DNA of 64,000 nt from Gandjariella thermophila (GCF_005405885.1 NZ_BJFL01000028.1:1-64000); one strand, 5' to 3'; shown: positions 8,518 through 17,159, counted from the stretch's first letter. Notes: a model not told the origin generated them from the letters alone. Numbers and translations are program-made.

Positions 8518-8634
8518 TCGGTGCGCGTCACCTGCCGTTCACCGGTGCCAGACCGTCCCGCGCCGAACGGGGGCGCCGGCCGGGACGTCCGCGCGCCGTG
8601 CGGGGCGGCCGGTCCTGCCGCCGCCGAGGCGGCG

Positions 8635-9099
8635 CTAGCCTTCCACCCAGCCGTGCTGCAGGGCGAGCTTCGCCAGCCGCTGGCGCACCTTGAGGATCTG
8701 GCCGCCGGTCAGCGAGGGATCGGCGTCGAGCAGCGCCTCGGTGACCGCCTGCCGGAACTCGGCGCCGGTGAGCACGTCGCAGAACCCGCCGGCGTCCTCG
8801 CCGGTGTCCGCACCCGCCGCCGCACTGCCGGTCGCGACTCCGGAGGCCGCCGACGGGCGGGCGGGAACCACGGCGGGCGGTGTGTCCACGACCCGCACCG
8901 ACGACGCCTTGAGACCGCGGTCGCCCTCCTCGATGTGGAACCTGACGATGGCGCCGGCCCGGACGAGGTGCTTTTCGTCCAGCAGATCATTGACATGCAG
9001 AAAAACGTCTTCGCCACCCGATTCGGGCGCAATGAAACCATAACCCCGAATGGGGTCGAAACGAAGGACCTTACCCGTCACCTCGGCCACAACAGCCAC
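8635..9099 (-). CDS. Cold-shock domain protein with C-terminal extension
   Basis: 154 residues from a GTG at 9099. Residues 1-70 form a cold-shock OB fold: VTGKVLRFDPIRGYGFIAP is a degenerate RNP-1 and EDVFLHVNDLL is RNP-2, so it should bind single-stranded RNA or DNA. A Pro/Ala/Gly-rich linker (about residues 72-100) leads to a helical tail (TGAEFRQAVTEALLDADPSL). It is longer than the roughly 67-residue classic CspA proteins; the extended form is common in actinomycetes. It appears monocistronic. No strong ribosome binding site precedes the GTG. Confidence 0.85.
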   Translation of the reverse strand: MAVVAEVTGKVLRFDPIRGYGFIAPESGGEDVFLHVNDLLDEKHLVRAGAIVRFHIEEGDRGLKASSVRVVDTPPAVVPARPSAASGVATGSAAAGADTGEDAGGFCDVLTGAEFRQAVTEALLDADPSLTGGQILKVRQRLAKLALQHGWVEG

Positions 9100-9152
9100 C
9101 GTCAGCGCCCCGAGAAAATTGTCGAATTGATCGCCGTCGGATCAGGCTACAC

Positions 9153-9193
9153 CCGCGCGCGGCGGCCCTCAAGGAGTGGGCCGCCGCGCGCGG
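9153..9193 (-). terminator. Strong hairpin terminator after the aminotransferase gene
   Basis: A perfect 16-bp stem (CCGCGCGCGGCGGCCC at 9153-9168 pairing with 9178-9193) and a nine-base loop lie 51 bases beyond the aminotransferase stop on the minus strand. There is no T-run, as usual for high-GC actinomycete terminators. Confidence 0.7.
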
Positions 9194-9243
9194 CCGGGCG
9201 CTTCCCGGCGTGTCCGGGTCCGTTCTCCCGGCCTTACCGCCGG

Positions 9244-10524
9244 CTACCGACCGTTACCCGCGAGCAACCTCTCCACCTCGGCGAGCTGCACACACAGCGC
9301 GAGACCAGTGATCGCCTCGGTCAGCTCCTCGGTCGGCGGGTAGGTCGGCGCGATGCGGATATTGCGGTCCCTTGGGTCGTTGCCGCCGGGGAACGTCGCG
9401 CCGGCCGGGGTCACCGCGATACCCGCCTGCTTGGCCAGCTCGACGGTCCGCCTGGCGCAGCCGTCCAGCACGTCCAGGCTGATGAAGTAGCCGCCCTGCG
9501 GCAGCGTCCAGGACGCCACCGCGCCGTCCAGGTGCTTGCGCAGCAGCTCGTCGACCAGCTCGAACTTGGGCCGGATGATCTCGCGGTGCCGGCGCATGTG
9601 CGCGCGCAGGCCCTCGGCGTCCCGCAGCAGCGCGACGTGCCGCAGGTGGTTGATCTTGTCCGGGCCGATGGTGCGCTTGCTGGCGGAGGCCAGGAAGGCG
9701 GCGACGTTCGCCGGGGACGAGCCGAAGAACGCCACCCCGCTGCCCGCGAAGGTGATCTTCGAGGTGGACGCGAACACCAGCGGCCGGTTCGGGTGGCCGG
9801 CGCGCTCCGCCTCGGCCAGCACGTCGGCGACGGTGTGCTCGGTGCCGGTCAGGTGGTGCACCGCGTAGGCGTTGTCCCAGAACAACCGGAAGTCCGGGGC
9901 GGCGGTGGGCATGGCGGCCAGCCGCCGGACCGTCTCCGCCGAGTAGCAGGCCCCGGTGGGGTTGCTGTACAGCGGCACGCACCACATGCCCTTGATCCGC
10001 GGGTCGTCGGCGACGAGCCGCTCCACCACGTCCATGTCCGGGCCGTCCCCGGTCATCGGCACCGGAACCGCCTGGATGCCGTACCGGTCCAGCAGCGCGA
10101 AGTGCCGGTCGTAGCCGGGCACCGGGCAGACGAAGGCGACCTCGGAGTCCACCCAGCGGCCGCCGTCCGGAGTGCCGTTCAGCAGGGCGAACACCAGGTT
10201 GTCGTGCATCAGCGCGAGGCTGGAGTTGCCCATGGCGACGAGTTGGTCGGCGGGCACCCCGACGAACGGCGCGAAGATCTCCCGCAGCTCGCGCAGTCCC
10301 TGCAGGCCGCCGCCGTAGTTGCGGCAGTCCGTCCCGTCGGGTGCGGTGTGCCGGCCGGTGCCGGGCAGGTCGAGCAGGTCCTCGGACAGGTCCAACTGCT
10401 CGGCCGACGGCTTGCCCCGGGTCAGGTCCAGCTTCAGGCCCCGCGCCCGCAGGTCGTCATGCGCGGCGCGGAGCGCATCCCGGCGCGCGGCAAGCTCGTC
10501 CGGTGCGAGTGCGGTGAGATCCAT
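9244..10524 (-). CDS. Class I/II PLP-dependent aminotransferase (aspartate aminotransferase-like subgroup)
   Basis: 426 residues. The PLP-binding lysine is in FASTSKITFAGSGVAFFGS. CVPLYSNPTGACYS carries the substrate-carboxylate Asn, FWDNAYAVHHL the conserved Asp-x-x-Tyr, and the C-terminal NIRIAPTYPP the Arg. The N-terminal LDLTRGKPSAEQLDLSEDLL and the GNSSLALMHD segment point to the actinobacterial aspartate aminotransferase subgroup (PF12897) rather than classic AspC. It should transfer amino groups between aspartate or a similar amino acid and 2-oxoglutarate. AAGGAAGG precedes the ATG. It is monocistronic, with a strong terminator behind it. Confidence 0.87.
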   Translation of the reverse strand: MDLTALAPDELAARRDALRAAHDDLRARGLKLDLTRGKPSAEQLDLSEDLLDLPGTGRHTAPDGTDCRNYGGGLQGLRELREIFAPFVGVPADQLVAMGNSSLALMHDNLVFALLNGTPDGGRWVDSEVAFVCPVPGYDRHFALLDRYGIQAVPVPMTGDGPDMDVVERLVADDPRIKGMWCVPLYSNPTGACYSAETVRRLAAMPTAAPDFRLFWDNAYAVHHLTGTEHTVADVLAEAERAGHPNRPLVFASTSKITFAGSGVAFFGSSPANVAAFLASASKRTIGPDKINHLRHVALLRDAEGLRAHMRRHREIIRPKFELVDELLRKHLDGAVASWTLPQGGYFISLDVLDGCARRTVELAKQAGIAVTPAGATFPGGNDPRDRNIRIAPTYPPTEELTEAITGLALCVQLAEVERLLAGNGR

Positions 10525-10895
10525 CTGAGCCTTCCTTCGAGTCCGAACACGGTGGTGGGGACGCCCCCGATCCTGCTCTACCGCGCGCCGCACCGTGCAG
10601 CCACCCCGGGCGGCGCCGGGTCCCGGAGTGGTCCAGGGTCGGTTCGGGTGGCCGTTCGGCTGGAACGGATACGCAGCGTAGTGGCTTCCGTGCCAGGGTG
10701 CCCGGTCCGGACCTGACGCGCCAGCCCGAACAGCCGTCACCGTCGGTCGGCCATGTGTCCTGCACCGAGGAAGCGCGACGACCACGGCCCGACAGCCGGC
10801 AGACATTTTTCTGTCGAATTCCCGTCGACGCGTGGCGCGCATACCGGGTCATGCGGCAGGAAAAGCCGCCGCTCCGGCACCAGGGAAATATCGCT
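10525..10895. other. Intergenic region between aminotransferase and P450 genes
   Basis: This 371-base stretch must hold the aminotransferase promoter (read leftwards) and the 3' end signal of the P450/conservon transcript. A weak hairpin (GCGGC, seven-base loop, GCCGC) lies at about 10854-10870 just beyond the P450 stop. No protein-like reading frame was recognised; both-strand frames through it lack a credible start and family resemblance. Confidence 0.5.
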
Positions 10896-12146
10896 TCATC
10901 CGGCCGGCGTGAACCGCACGGGCAGCGAGAACAGACCGCGCATCCACACCGAAGGGCGCCACCTCAACTCGTCGGCGCCGACCGCGAGGGCCGCGTCGGG
11001 CAGCCGGTCGAGCAGTACCCCGATCGCGGACCGGGCGATCACCTCGGCCAGTTCCGGGGCCGGGTGCGGGCAGGAGTGCTCGCCGTGCCCGAACGACATG
11101 TGCGCGTGGTTGCCACTGGTCCCCGGGGAGGAGTCCGGGCGAACGCTTGGGTCGGCGTTGGCCGCGGCCAGGCCGAGCACCAGCAGGTCGCCCGCGCGGA
11201 TGTGGCGGCCGCCGAGTCGGGTGTCGCGCACGGCCCAGCGGCCGATGAAGTTCTGCGTCGGCGTGTCCTCCCAGAGGACCTCGTTGAGTGCCTCACTGAC
11301 GCTGCGCCGCCCGCCGGCCAGGGTGATCGCGAACCGGTCGTCGGTGAGCATCAGCCGCAGCGTGTTCCCGATCCAGTTGGCCACCGGCTGCTGGGCCGAG
11401 GCCAGCACCATGAGGAGGTCGAGGGCGACCTCCTCGTCGGACAGTCCGGCGGCATGCGCCAGCATCCGCGACGGGACGTCCGGTCCTGGTTGCTGGCGCT
11501 TGCCGGCGACCAGTTGCCGCATGCGCGCCACCGTCCGCTGGTGCGCGGCCACGGCCTCCTCGCCCTCGTCCAGGGACACGGCGATGTCGTGGATCAGCGC
11601 GGGCAGGTCGGCATCCGGCATGCCGAACAGCCGGACCACCACCCGCACCGGGATCCGGTGCGCGTACTCGGTGATCAGGTCCGCCGCACCGCGGCCGGCG
11701 AACCCGTCGATCAGCTCGTCGCAGGTCCGCTCGCAGATCGCGGTCAGCTCGAACTGGTCGACGGCCGCCAGCGCGTCGCTGATCGCCCCGGCGCGCCTGC
11801 GGTGCTCCTCGCCCTCGGTGAACAGCACGGTGGGCCGGTAGCCGACGTACGGCATGAGCGGCCAGTCGTCCGGGATCTCCGACCACGCGTTCCAGCGCCG
11901 CGAGTCCCGCGCGAACTGCTGCGGATTGCTGGCGACGTGGTACACCTCGCGGTAGCCCAGCACCAGCCAGGCCGGCACCCCGCCCTCCAGCACGACCGGC
12001 GCGACCGGACCGTACCGCTGGCGCAGTTCCCGGTAGAGGTCCCCGGGACGCTGGCTGAACCGCGGCCCGTACAGCGGCACCGCCTCCTGCCCGGCTGGCG
12101 GCAAGGAGGAGGCTGCGCCGTCGCGGGTTTGGTCGAGGTTCGTCAT
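10896..12146 (-). CDS. cvnE: Conservon-associated cytochrome P450 lacking the EXXR motif (CYP157-like)
   Basis: 416 residues with P450 layout and the heme-ligand loop FGHGEHSCPHP, giving Cys359. The K-helix EXXR motif, otherwise nearly invariant, reads Glu-Val-Leu-Trp (E289 to W292). The I-helix reads LASAQQPVANWIG, without the usual acid-threonine pair for oxygen activation. CYP157 proteins of streptomycete conservons are known to lack EXXR in the same way, so this is probably a CYP157-like member. It is the last gene of a four-gene conservon and starts 62 bases after the cvnC stop. Whether it is catalytic or a heme-based sensor is open. Confidence 0.85.
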   Translation of the reverse strand: MTNLDQTRDGAASSLPPAGQEAVPLYGPRFSQRPGDLYRELRQRYGPVAPVVLEGGVPAWLVLGYREVYHVASNPQQFARDSRRWNAWSEIPDDWPLMPYVGYRPTVLFTEGEEHRRRAGAISDALAAVDQFELTAICERTCDELIDGFAGRGAADLITEYAHRIPVRVVVRLFGMPDADLPALIHDIAVSLDEGEEAVAAHQRTVARMRQLVAGKRQQPGPDVPSRMLAHAAGLSDEEVALDLLMVLASAQQPVANWIGNTLRLMLTDDRFAITLAGGRRSVSEALNEVLWEDTPTQNFIGRWAVRDTRLGGRHIRAGDLLVLGLAAANADPSVRPDSSPGTSGNHAHMSFGHGEHSCPHPAPELAEVIARSAIGVLLDRLPDAALAVGADELRWRPSVWMRGLFSLPVRFTPAG

Positions 12147-12208
12147 GGGCTGCTCCGATGGGGCGGGGCGCTCGTCATCGCAGGTCGGTCTGGTTCCAGA
12201 ACAGGCCG

Positions 12209-12565
12209 TCAGAGGTTTTCCAGTCCACTGAGGACCCTCCGCAGGACCGCGGGATCGGGCAGCCCGTCGCGGCCCGGAGCCGAACGCGGATGGCGCGCGG
12301 TGACCATGCCCATGTCGAGCAGGTCACGCAACAGGATCTTGGTCGCGATCACCGGCAGCCGCAGCGCCGAGGCGATCTCCACGACCGCCGTGGGCGCCTC
12401 GCACATCCGTAAGATCCGGACGTACTCGGATCGCAGGCCCGGCGTGGGATCGCTTTCCCGCACGATCAGCGTGACCAGATCCAGGCCGGCGTCGTCGGCG
12501 CGGCTGCGCCCCCGGGTGACGGTGTAGAGCCGGTCCGGGTCCTCCCGGTCGACGGGACGGCTCAT
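12209..12565 (-). CDS. cvnC: DUF742 winged-helix protein (conservon component C)
   Basis: 118 residues matching the DUF742 family: an N-terminal LYTVTRGRSR segment, a central LVTLIVRES, and a C-terminal winged-helix-like part (IASALRLPVIATKILLRDLLDMGMV). CvnC proteins form membrane-associated complexes with CvnA, B and D, resembling a eukaryotic G-protein switch. Its ATG overlaps the Roadblock gene stop (ATGA). The small GTPase gene cvnD normally follows directly; here the P450 gene follows instead. Confidence 0.9.
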   Translation of the reverse strand: MSRPVDREDPDRLYTVTRGRSRADDAGLDLVTLIVRESDPTPGLRSEYVRILRMCEAPTAVVEIASALRLPVIATKILLRDLLDMGMVTARHPRSAPGRDGLPDPAVLRRVLSGLENL

Positions 12566-12981
12566 GCGGATGCCTGGGTGCGCTCGGGGTCGCGCGGCGG
12601 GGCGCTGAGCAGCTGCCCGATCCGCTCGACCATCTCGTTCATGTTGTGCCCGACGAGGCCGGCGTCCGCGTCCTCACTGGCGACGACGGCGAGGTGGGCA
12701 CCCTCCCCGGCCTCGATGATGCACAGCAGCCCACCGCCGAACTCGGTGAGCGACTGGCGCACGCCGCCGCTGCCGTCGCCAAACAGCGCGGACGCCCCGT
12801 GGGCGAGGCTCTGCACGCCCGAGGCGATGGCGGCGAGCTGGCAGGCCAGCGTCTCGTCCAGGGTGGTGGTCCAGCAGATCGGCAGCCCGTCGCCGGCCAG
12901 CACCAGCGCGTGCCGGGTCTGCGGCGTCTGCGCCACCAGGTTCTCCAGCAGCCAGGTCAGGTCACGGTCAGCGGTGCTCAT
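12562..12981 (-). CDS. cvnB: Roadblock/LC7 domain protein (conservon component B)
   Basis: 139 residues with the Roadblock/LC7 fold: DLTWLLENLVAQTPQTRHAL, then LACQLAAIASGVQSLAHGAS, then GGLLCIIEAGEGAHLAVVAS. In conservons and in MglA/MglB-type systems such proteins act as GTPase-activating or scaffold partners of a small GTPase. It overlaps both cvnA and cvnC by ATGA, so the three should be made in fixed ratio. No cognate GTPase is encoded in this locus. Confidence 0.92.
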   Translation of the reverse strand: MSTADRDLTWLLENLVAQTPQTRHALVLAGDGLPICWTTTLDETLACQLAAIASGVQSLAHGASALFGDGSGGVRQSLTEFGGGLLCIIEAGEGAHLAVVASEDADAGLVGHNMNEMVERIGQLLSAPPRDPERTQASA

Positions 12982-14528
12982 CGGCCCTCCTCGGTCTGGG
13001 GCGCGTCCTCGCTCTCGGTGCGCCGCACGCGGCCGGCCGCGCGGAACGCCCCGAACCGGGCGCCCGGGTCGACCCGGGGCCGGGCGGGGCGGTCCCGGAC
13101 GCCGGTGTCGCCGCCCGGCGCCGCGAATGACTTTCCCTTGGGGCGCTTGGGCAAACCGCCCGCCGTGGTCTCGGTGACGGTCTCGGTGGCCTGCTCGCCG
13201 GATGCCGCGGCCGGCGCGGGCGCGGTACGCCCGGCGTCCGACCCCGACTCCCGCCTGGCCTCGGTGAGCAACGGCCGCGGGATGATCACTTCGACGCGGG
13301 TGCCGCCGCGCGAGGACCGGCGGAACGAGACCGTCAGGTCGTGCTTGCGGGCGAGCCGGCCCACCACCGCGAGGCCAAGCCGGGTCCCCGGCAGCTCCGT
13401 CAGGTCCAGCGGTTCGGCGGAGACGGCCTCCTCGGCGCGGTGCCGCGCCGCCTCGTTCATCCCGATCCCGCCGTCCTCGATGATCACCTCCAGGCCAGCC
13501 ATCACCTCCTCCACGTAGACGTGCACCCGCTCCGCCGGCGGCGAGAAACTGGTGGCGTTGTCCATCAGCTCGGCGAGGACGTGCATCACGCCCTCGGCGG
13601 CGTAGCCGACCACCGCGACGTCGGTGGTGCAGTGCAGTTCCACCCGCTGGTAGGCGCTGATCCGGCCCATCGCGCCGCGCAGGATGCTCTCCATGACGAT
13701 CGGCTTGGTCCAGCGCCGGCCGGAGCGGGCGCCGGAGAGCAGGGCGATGCTGTCCGCGAGCCGCCCGGCCTGCGCGTTGATGTGATCCAGGGTCAGCAGG
13801 TCACCGAACACGTCCGGGTCATCGCCGTGCCGATGCTGCATGTCCCGGAGTTCGGCGGCCATGCTGGTGGTCAGCGCCTGCACCCGGCCCGCCGCGTTGG
13901 CGCATGAGGCCATCGCCGCGGCGCGCCGCCGCTGGCCGTCGGCGACCTGCCGCACCATCAACTCCAGGATGCGCTGGTGGGCGTCGTTGGCGGGGATGGG
14001 AACCGCGGCGAGCGCGGTGTCCGCCGAGGACCCGCCGCGCAGCTTCTCCACCGCCGCCGGCAGCGTCTCCTCGGCCATTCTGGTGGCCTCCGCCTCCATC
14101 ACGCCGACCCCGCCGCGGTAGGCGGCCACGATCTCGTGCGCCAGGATGTGCGCGGCGCGCTGGTGGGCGCCGCCGGCGGGGTCGGGCGCCGCGGCGAGCG
14201 CGGTCTCCGCGGACTCTCCCTCGCGCAACCGCCGCACCACCGCGGGGAACACCTCGTCGACCAGCCGTGCGGCCTCCGCGTCCAGTGCGGCGACCCGGGC
14301 CCGCAGCCGGCGCCGGCCCTGTGCCTGGTACGCCGCGACCGCGACGGCCGCGCTCAGCAGTACCGCGGCGGCCACCCCGTACCAGGCCATGCCCTGAGCG
14401 GGTGCGGCGAAGGCGACCCACAGCCAGGCCCCTCCGGTGACCAGCACCGCGGCCAGCAGCACGAGCAGCGCCGGTGTCCACGACGAGCGCACTGCCTGAT
14501 GATCAGATACGGACGCGTCTGCCGACAT
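12978..14528 (-). CDS. cvnA: Conservon sensor histidine kinase-like protein
   Basis: 516 residues. Two N-terminal membrane segments (about 18-42 and 47-68) with little between them mean almost no extracellular sensor. Residues about 81-138 and 142-200 are an internal duplication (each has a DEVFPAVVRRLREGES or EETLPAAVEKLRGGSS unit, then an AHQR). A dimerisation-like helix and an HATPase domain follow (ELMDNATSFSPP, EDGGIGM, GTRLGLAVVGRLARKHD). The tail from about 430 is Pro/Ala-rich. CvnA is the presumed membrane anchor and signal input of the conservon. The ATG at 14528 has GGACTCC-type weak pairing only. Confidence 0.88.
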   Translation of the reverse strand: MSADASVSDHQAVRSSWTPALLVLLAAVLVTGGAWLWVAFAAPAQGMAWYGVAAAVLLSAAVAVAAYQAQGRRRLRARVAALDAEAARLVDEVFPAVVRRLREGESAETALAAAPDPAGGAHQRAAHILAHEIVAAYRGGVGVMEAEATRMAEETLPAAVEKLRGGSSADTALAAVPIPANDAHQRILELMVRQVADGQRRRAAAMASCANAAGRVQALTTSMAAELRDMQHRHGDDPDVFGDLLTLDHINAQAGRLADSIALLSGARSGRRWTKPIVMESILRGAMGRISAYQRVELHCTTDVAVVGYAAEGVMHVLAELMDNATSFSPPAERVHVYVEEVMAGLEVIIEDGGIGMNEAARHRAEEAVSAEPLDLTELPGTRLGLAVVGRLARKHDLTVSFRRSSRGGTRVEVIIPRPLLTEARRESGSDAGRTAPAPAAASGEQATETVTETTAGGLPKRPKGKSFAAPGGDTGVRDRPARPRVDPGARFGAFRAAGRVRRTESEDAPQTEEGR

Positions 14529-14902
14529 GGAGTCCTCAGGGGGCGGTTGGCGCGGCGGGCGGGTGTGCGGCGCAGCGCTCGACGCCGTCGGCAGGAAGCA
14601 CGCGGAACGTACCGGGGGTACCGGTTCCGGCTTCGCGGCCGGCACCCCGATGCGCCCGGGGCCGCCGCGACACGCTCGGCCGGAATGTCCGTCGCCGTGG
14701 GCACGGTCCTCGCTTCGCCTCCGACATCCGTCGCGGCGCCGCCGTCGCGCGGCGGATTCGAATCCTCTACAGGTTCGGCATCCTAAGCGATAAGATCGTC
14801 GCCGTCTCGGCCGGCACCGCGAAGCCGTCCCCGGCACCGCCCGTGCTGGGCGAACGCCGTGCTACGGCCGTCGCACCGTCGCATGTGGACAGTGTACGGG
14901 AG
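14529..14902. other. Leader and promoter region of the conservon
   Basis: 374 bases without a credible gene. An imperfect inverted repeat (GGAAC-GTACC-GGG-GGTAC-CG-GTTCC, 14604-14628) lies 76-100 bases upstream of cvnA. A TAGGAT hexamer on the minus strand at about 14777-14782 could be a -10 element, which would give a long leader; no convincing -35 was found. The right end must also hold the terminator of the transporter operon, but no clear hairpin was seen. Confidence 0.4.
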
Positions 14903-15217
14903 CTACCGGAACAGCTTGGTTGCGGTGCGGATCAGCTGGTACACGCCGTAGAGGAACGGTGCGGCCACCCACAGCCAGGCCACCACCAGCAGGGCCACGC
15001 GGGACGTGGACACGCCATCACCGGACGCCGCGCCGGCACCCGCTTCCTCGGCAACGCCGGATTCGCCGGCCGCGCCGGGCTCCTGCGCCGCAGCGGCTTC
15101 CTCGGCGGCTTCCTTGGTGCCCGCCGCGGCGTCGGCCTCGGCCGCGCCGGTCGTGGTCGCCATGCCGTCCTCCGGCGCGATGGTGTCGCCGGTGTCGTCC
15201 CGCGGGGTGTCGGCCAT
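14903..15217 (-). CDS. Small single-TM partner protein of the MFS transporter
   Basis: 104 residues. The first 70 are Ala/Glu/Gly/Asp-rich, acidic and probably disordered. They are followed by one membrane helix (ALLVVAWLWVAAPFLYGVY) and a short basic tail (RTATKLFR). Its ATG overlaps the stop of the MFS gene (TGATG), so the two are coupled. Short single-helix proteins in this position next to oxalate/formate-type carriers are annotated as transporter small subunits in other actinomycetes. The acidic N-terminus would face the cytoplasm. Confidence 0.72.
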   Translation of the reverse strand: MADTPRDDTGDTIAPEDGMATTTGAAEADAAAGTKEAAEEAAAAQEPGAAGESGVAEEAGAGAASGDGVSTSRVALLVVAWLWVAAPFLYGVYQLIRTATKLFR

Positions 15218-16623
15218 CAGTTCACCGCGCTCTCGATCGGCACCTCGGCGCTCGGGTCCTTCGGCTCCGCCGCGCCCGCCCCGCCGGCGGAGTCCGCGGC
15301 CGCCGTCGGCTCGTGGAACCGCGGGTGCACCGGACGGATCAGCTCGTTGGCGACGAAGCCGACGACCAGCAGGCTGATCATGATGTAGAAGGACAGCGAG
15401 TACAGACTCGGGCCGGCGTGCCCCGCCCTCTTCTGGGCGTCCGCGATGGCGTCCACGATGGCGGGCCCGAGCACACCGGCCACCGACCACGCGGTGAGCA
15501 ACCGCCCGTGGATGGCGCCCACCTGGAAGGTGCCGAACAGGTCCTTGAGGTACGCGGGCAAGGTCGCGAAACCGCCGCCGTAGAAGGACAGGATCAGCAT
15601 CGCGGCGACCACGAACAGCGCGGTGCTGCTGTTCCCGGCCAGCAGGATGGCGGCGTAGAGGATCGCGCCGAATCCGAGGTAGAAACGGTAGACGTTCTTC
15701 CGGCCGGCGAGGTCGGACACCGACGACCACACGAACCGTCCGGACATGTTGGCCAGGGAGAGCAACGCGACGAACCCGGCGGCGGCGGTCGCGGTGACCG
15801 GCGTCGGGGTGCCGCGGAAGAAGTCCTGGATCATCGGCGACGCCTTCTCCAGGATGCCGATGCCCGCGGTGACGTTCATGCACAGCACGACCCACAGCAG
15901 CCAGAACTGCGGCGTCTTCACGGCGTTTCCGGCGGACACGTCCGCGATGGTGACCAGCTTCCGCACCGCCGCCCGCGACGGCGTCCAACCGGCCGGCCGC
16001 CAGCCCGGCGGCGGCACCCGGACCAGCAGCACGCCGAGGCTCATGAACACCGCGTACACCACACCGTGGATGACGAACGCGGTGGCGATTCCGTTCGTGG
16101 TGCTGCCGAACGCGGTGAGCATCTGCGAGGACCACGGCGAGGCGATCAGCGCGCCGCCGCCGAACCCCATGATGGCGATGCCGCTGGCCATACCGGGCCG
16201 GTCCGGGAACCACTTCATGAGCGTGGACACCGGCGCGATGTAGCCGATCCCGAGCCCGATTCCGCCGATCAGCCCGTAGCCCACCACGGCGAGCCAGTAC
16301 TGCCTGGTGGCCACGCCGAGCGCGGCGACGAGAAAGCCGGAGGAGAAGGTCACCAGCGAGACGAACATCGCCCAACGCGGTCCCTTGCGCTCCACCAGCG
16401 TCCCGCCGAACGCCGCGGACAGCCCGAGCACCAGGATGCCGAGCTGGAACGGCAGCGCGCTGGCCGTTCCGGAAATGCCGAGCGCCTTCTCCAGCGGCGT
16501 CTTGAACACGCTCCACGCATAGGCCTGGCCGATGGAGAGATGAATGGCGAGAGCCGCCGGGGGCACCAGCCAACGGCTCCATCCTGGCTTCGCGATCGTC
16601 CGGGAGCGCTCGAGGAGCCCCAC
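15217..16623 (-). CDS. OFA-family MFS transporter (oxalate/formate antiporter-like)
   Basis: 468 residues with 12 predicted membrane segments. The start LAIHLSIGQAYAWSVFKTPL is diagnostic of the oxalate:formate antiporter family, with GGIGLGIGYIAPVSTLMKWF in segments 4-5 and KNVYRFYLGFGAILYAAILL in the second half. The family exchanges or imports small mono- and dicarboxylates. It heads a two-gene operon with the small membrane protein and diverges from an acetate-type symporter, so the locus looks devoted to short-chain carboxylate traffic. The ATG at 16623 has a GGAGG-type site (tACCTCC on the plus strand) about eight bases upstream. Confidence 0.87.
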   Translation of the reverse strand: MGLLERSRTIAKPGWSRWLVPPAALAIHLSIGQAYAWSVFKTPLEKALGISGTASALPFQLGILVLGLSAAFGGTLVERKGPRWAMFVSLVTFSSGFLVAALGVATRQYWLAVVGYGLIGGIGLGIGYIAPVSTLMKWFPDRPGMASGIAIMGFGGGALIASPWSSQMLTAFGSTTNGIATAFVIHGVVYAVFMSLGVLLVRVPPPGWRPAGWTPSRAAVRKLVTIADVSAGNAVKTPQFWLLWVVLCMNVTAGIGILEKASPMIQDFFRGTPTPVTATAAAGFVALLSLANMSGRFVWSSVSDLAGRKNVYRFYLGFGAILYAAILLAGNSSTALFVVAAMLILSFYGGGFATLPAYLKDLFGTFQVGAIHGRLLTAWSVAGVLGPAIVDAIADAQKRAGHAGPSLYSLSFYIMISLLVVGFVANELIRPVHPRFHEPTAAADSAGGAGAAEPKDPSAEVPIESAVN

Positions 16624-16670
16624 TCTGGCGTACCTCCGGTCTCTGCACGCGGTCCGCAGAACGTGCGGGT

Positions 16671-16687
16671 CACGCCTGACTGGCGTG
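16671..16687. promoter_or_regulatory. Inverted repeat upstream of the OFA transporter
   Basis: CACGCC-TGACT-GGCGTG is a perfect six-base inverted repeat with a five-base spacer, 48 bases upstream of the MFS start. Its position and spacing suit an operator, but no dedicated regulator gene lies next to it. Confidence 0.35.
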
Positions 16688-17074
16688 GACTGACGTGCTC
16701 ATTCAGGGAGCCGAACAACGAAAACGGCGGAGAGCATAGCGGCGGGGGAAGGCGAGGACAACGATCGGCCACCCTCCGCACGTTGAGCCGACCAGCCGAT
16801 ACCTCGGAAAACCATTCTTCCACCTGCGAAGTCACCGTTGGTCAACCCGTCCTACAGGTTGGGAGTGAGCCTCGGGTTCCGATCGGTTCGGGCGCCGACC
16901 AACCCCGCCAAACTGGGCATACCGGCGAAACGGGCGTCGTCTGCCTGGTGGTCGCGCCGCCAGCATCCGGAGGGAACCGGGTCACCGGCTCATGGCGGCC
17001 GCATCACCGGACGAGCCCCGCCATGCCCCGCGACCCCCTGACCAGGCGACAAGTTGACAGATTCACATACGGCA

Positions 17075-17102
17075 TTGACGGCCCGCCTGACACCGCTATT
17101 CT
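17075..17102 (+). promoter_or_regulatory. Candidate promoter of the symporter transcript
   Basis: TTGACG at 17075-17080 and TATTCT at 17097-17102, separated by 16 bases, match the housekeeping promoter pattern. A transcript starting near 17109 would have a leader of about 50 bases before the GTG of the small ORF at 17160. Confidence 0.5.
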
Positions 17103-17159
17103 GCCGCCCACCGAAAGCGCTCTCGCGTCACCATCGAGAGACAATTACTGGGAGGGATA

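Larger units (their letters stand above)
16624..17159. other. Divergent promoter region between two carboxylate transporters
   Basis: 536 bases without a recognisable gene. It contains an inverted repeat close to the MFS start (16671-16687), a candidate promoter for the rightward transcript (17075-17102), and GGAGGGA at 17151-17157 as the ribosome binding site for the small ORF at 17160. The centre is somewhat less GC-rich than the flanking genes, as expected for regulatory DNA. Confidence 0.5.

Noticed and set aside
6508-10716. A 1402-codon plus-strand open frame across several genes
   Set aside because: It is antisense to the MFS, XRE, cold-shock and aminotransferase genes, is low-complexity (His/Arg/Gln/Gly-rich) and has no domain. 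Long spurious frames are expected at this GC content.
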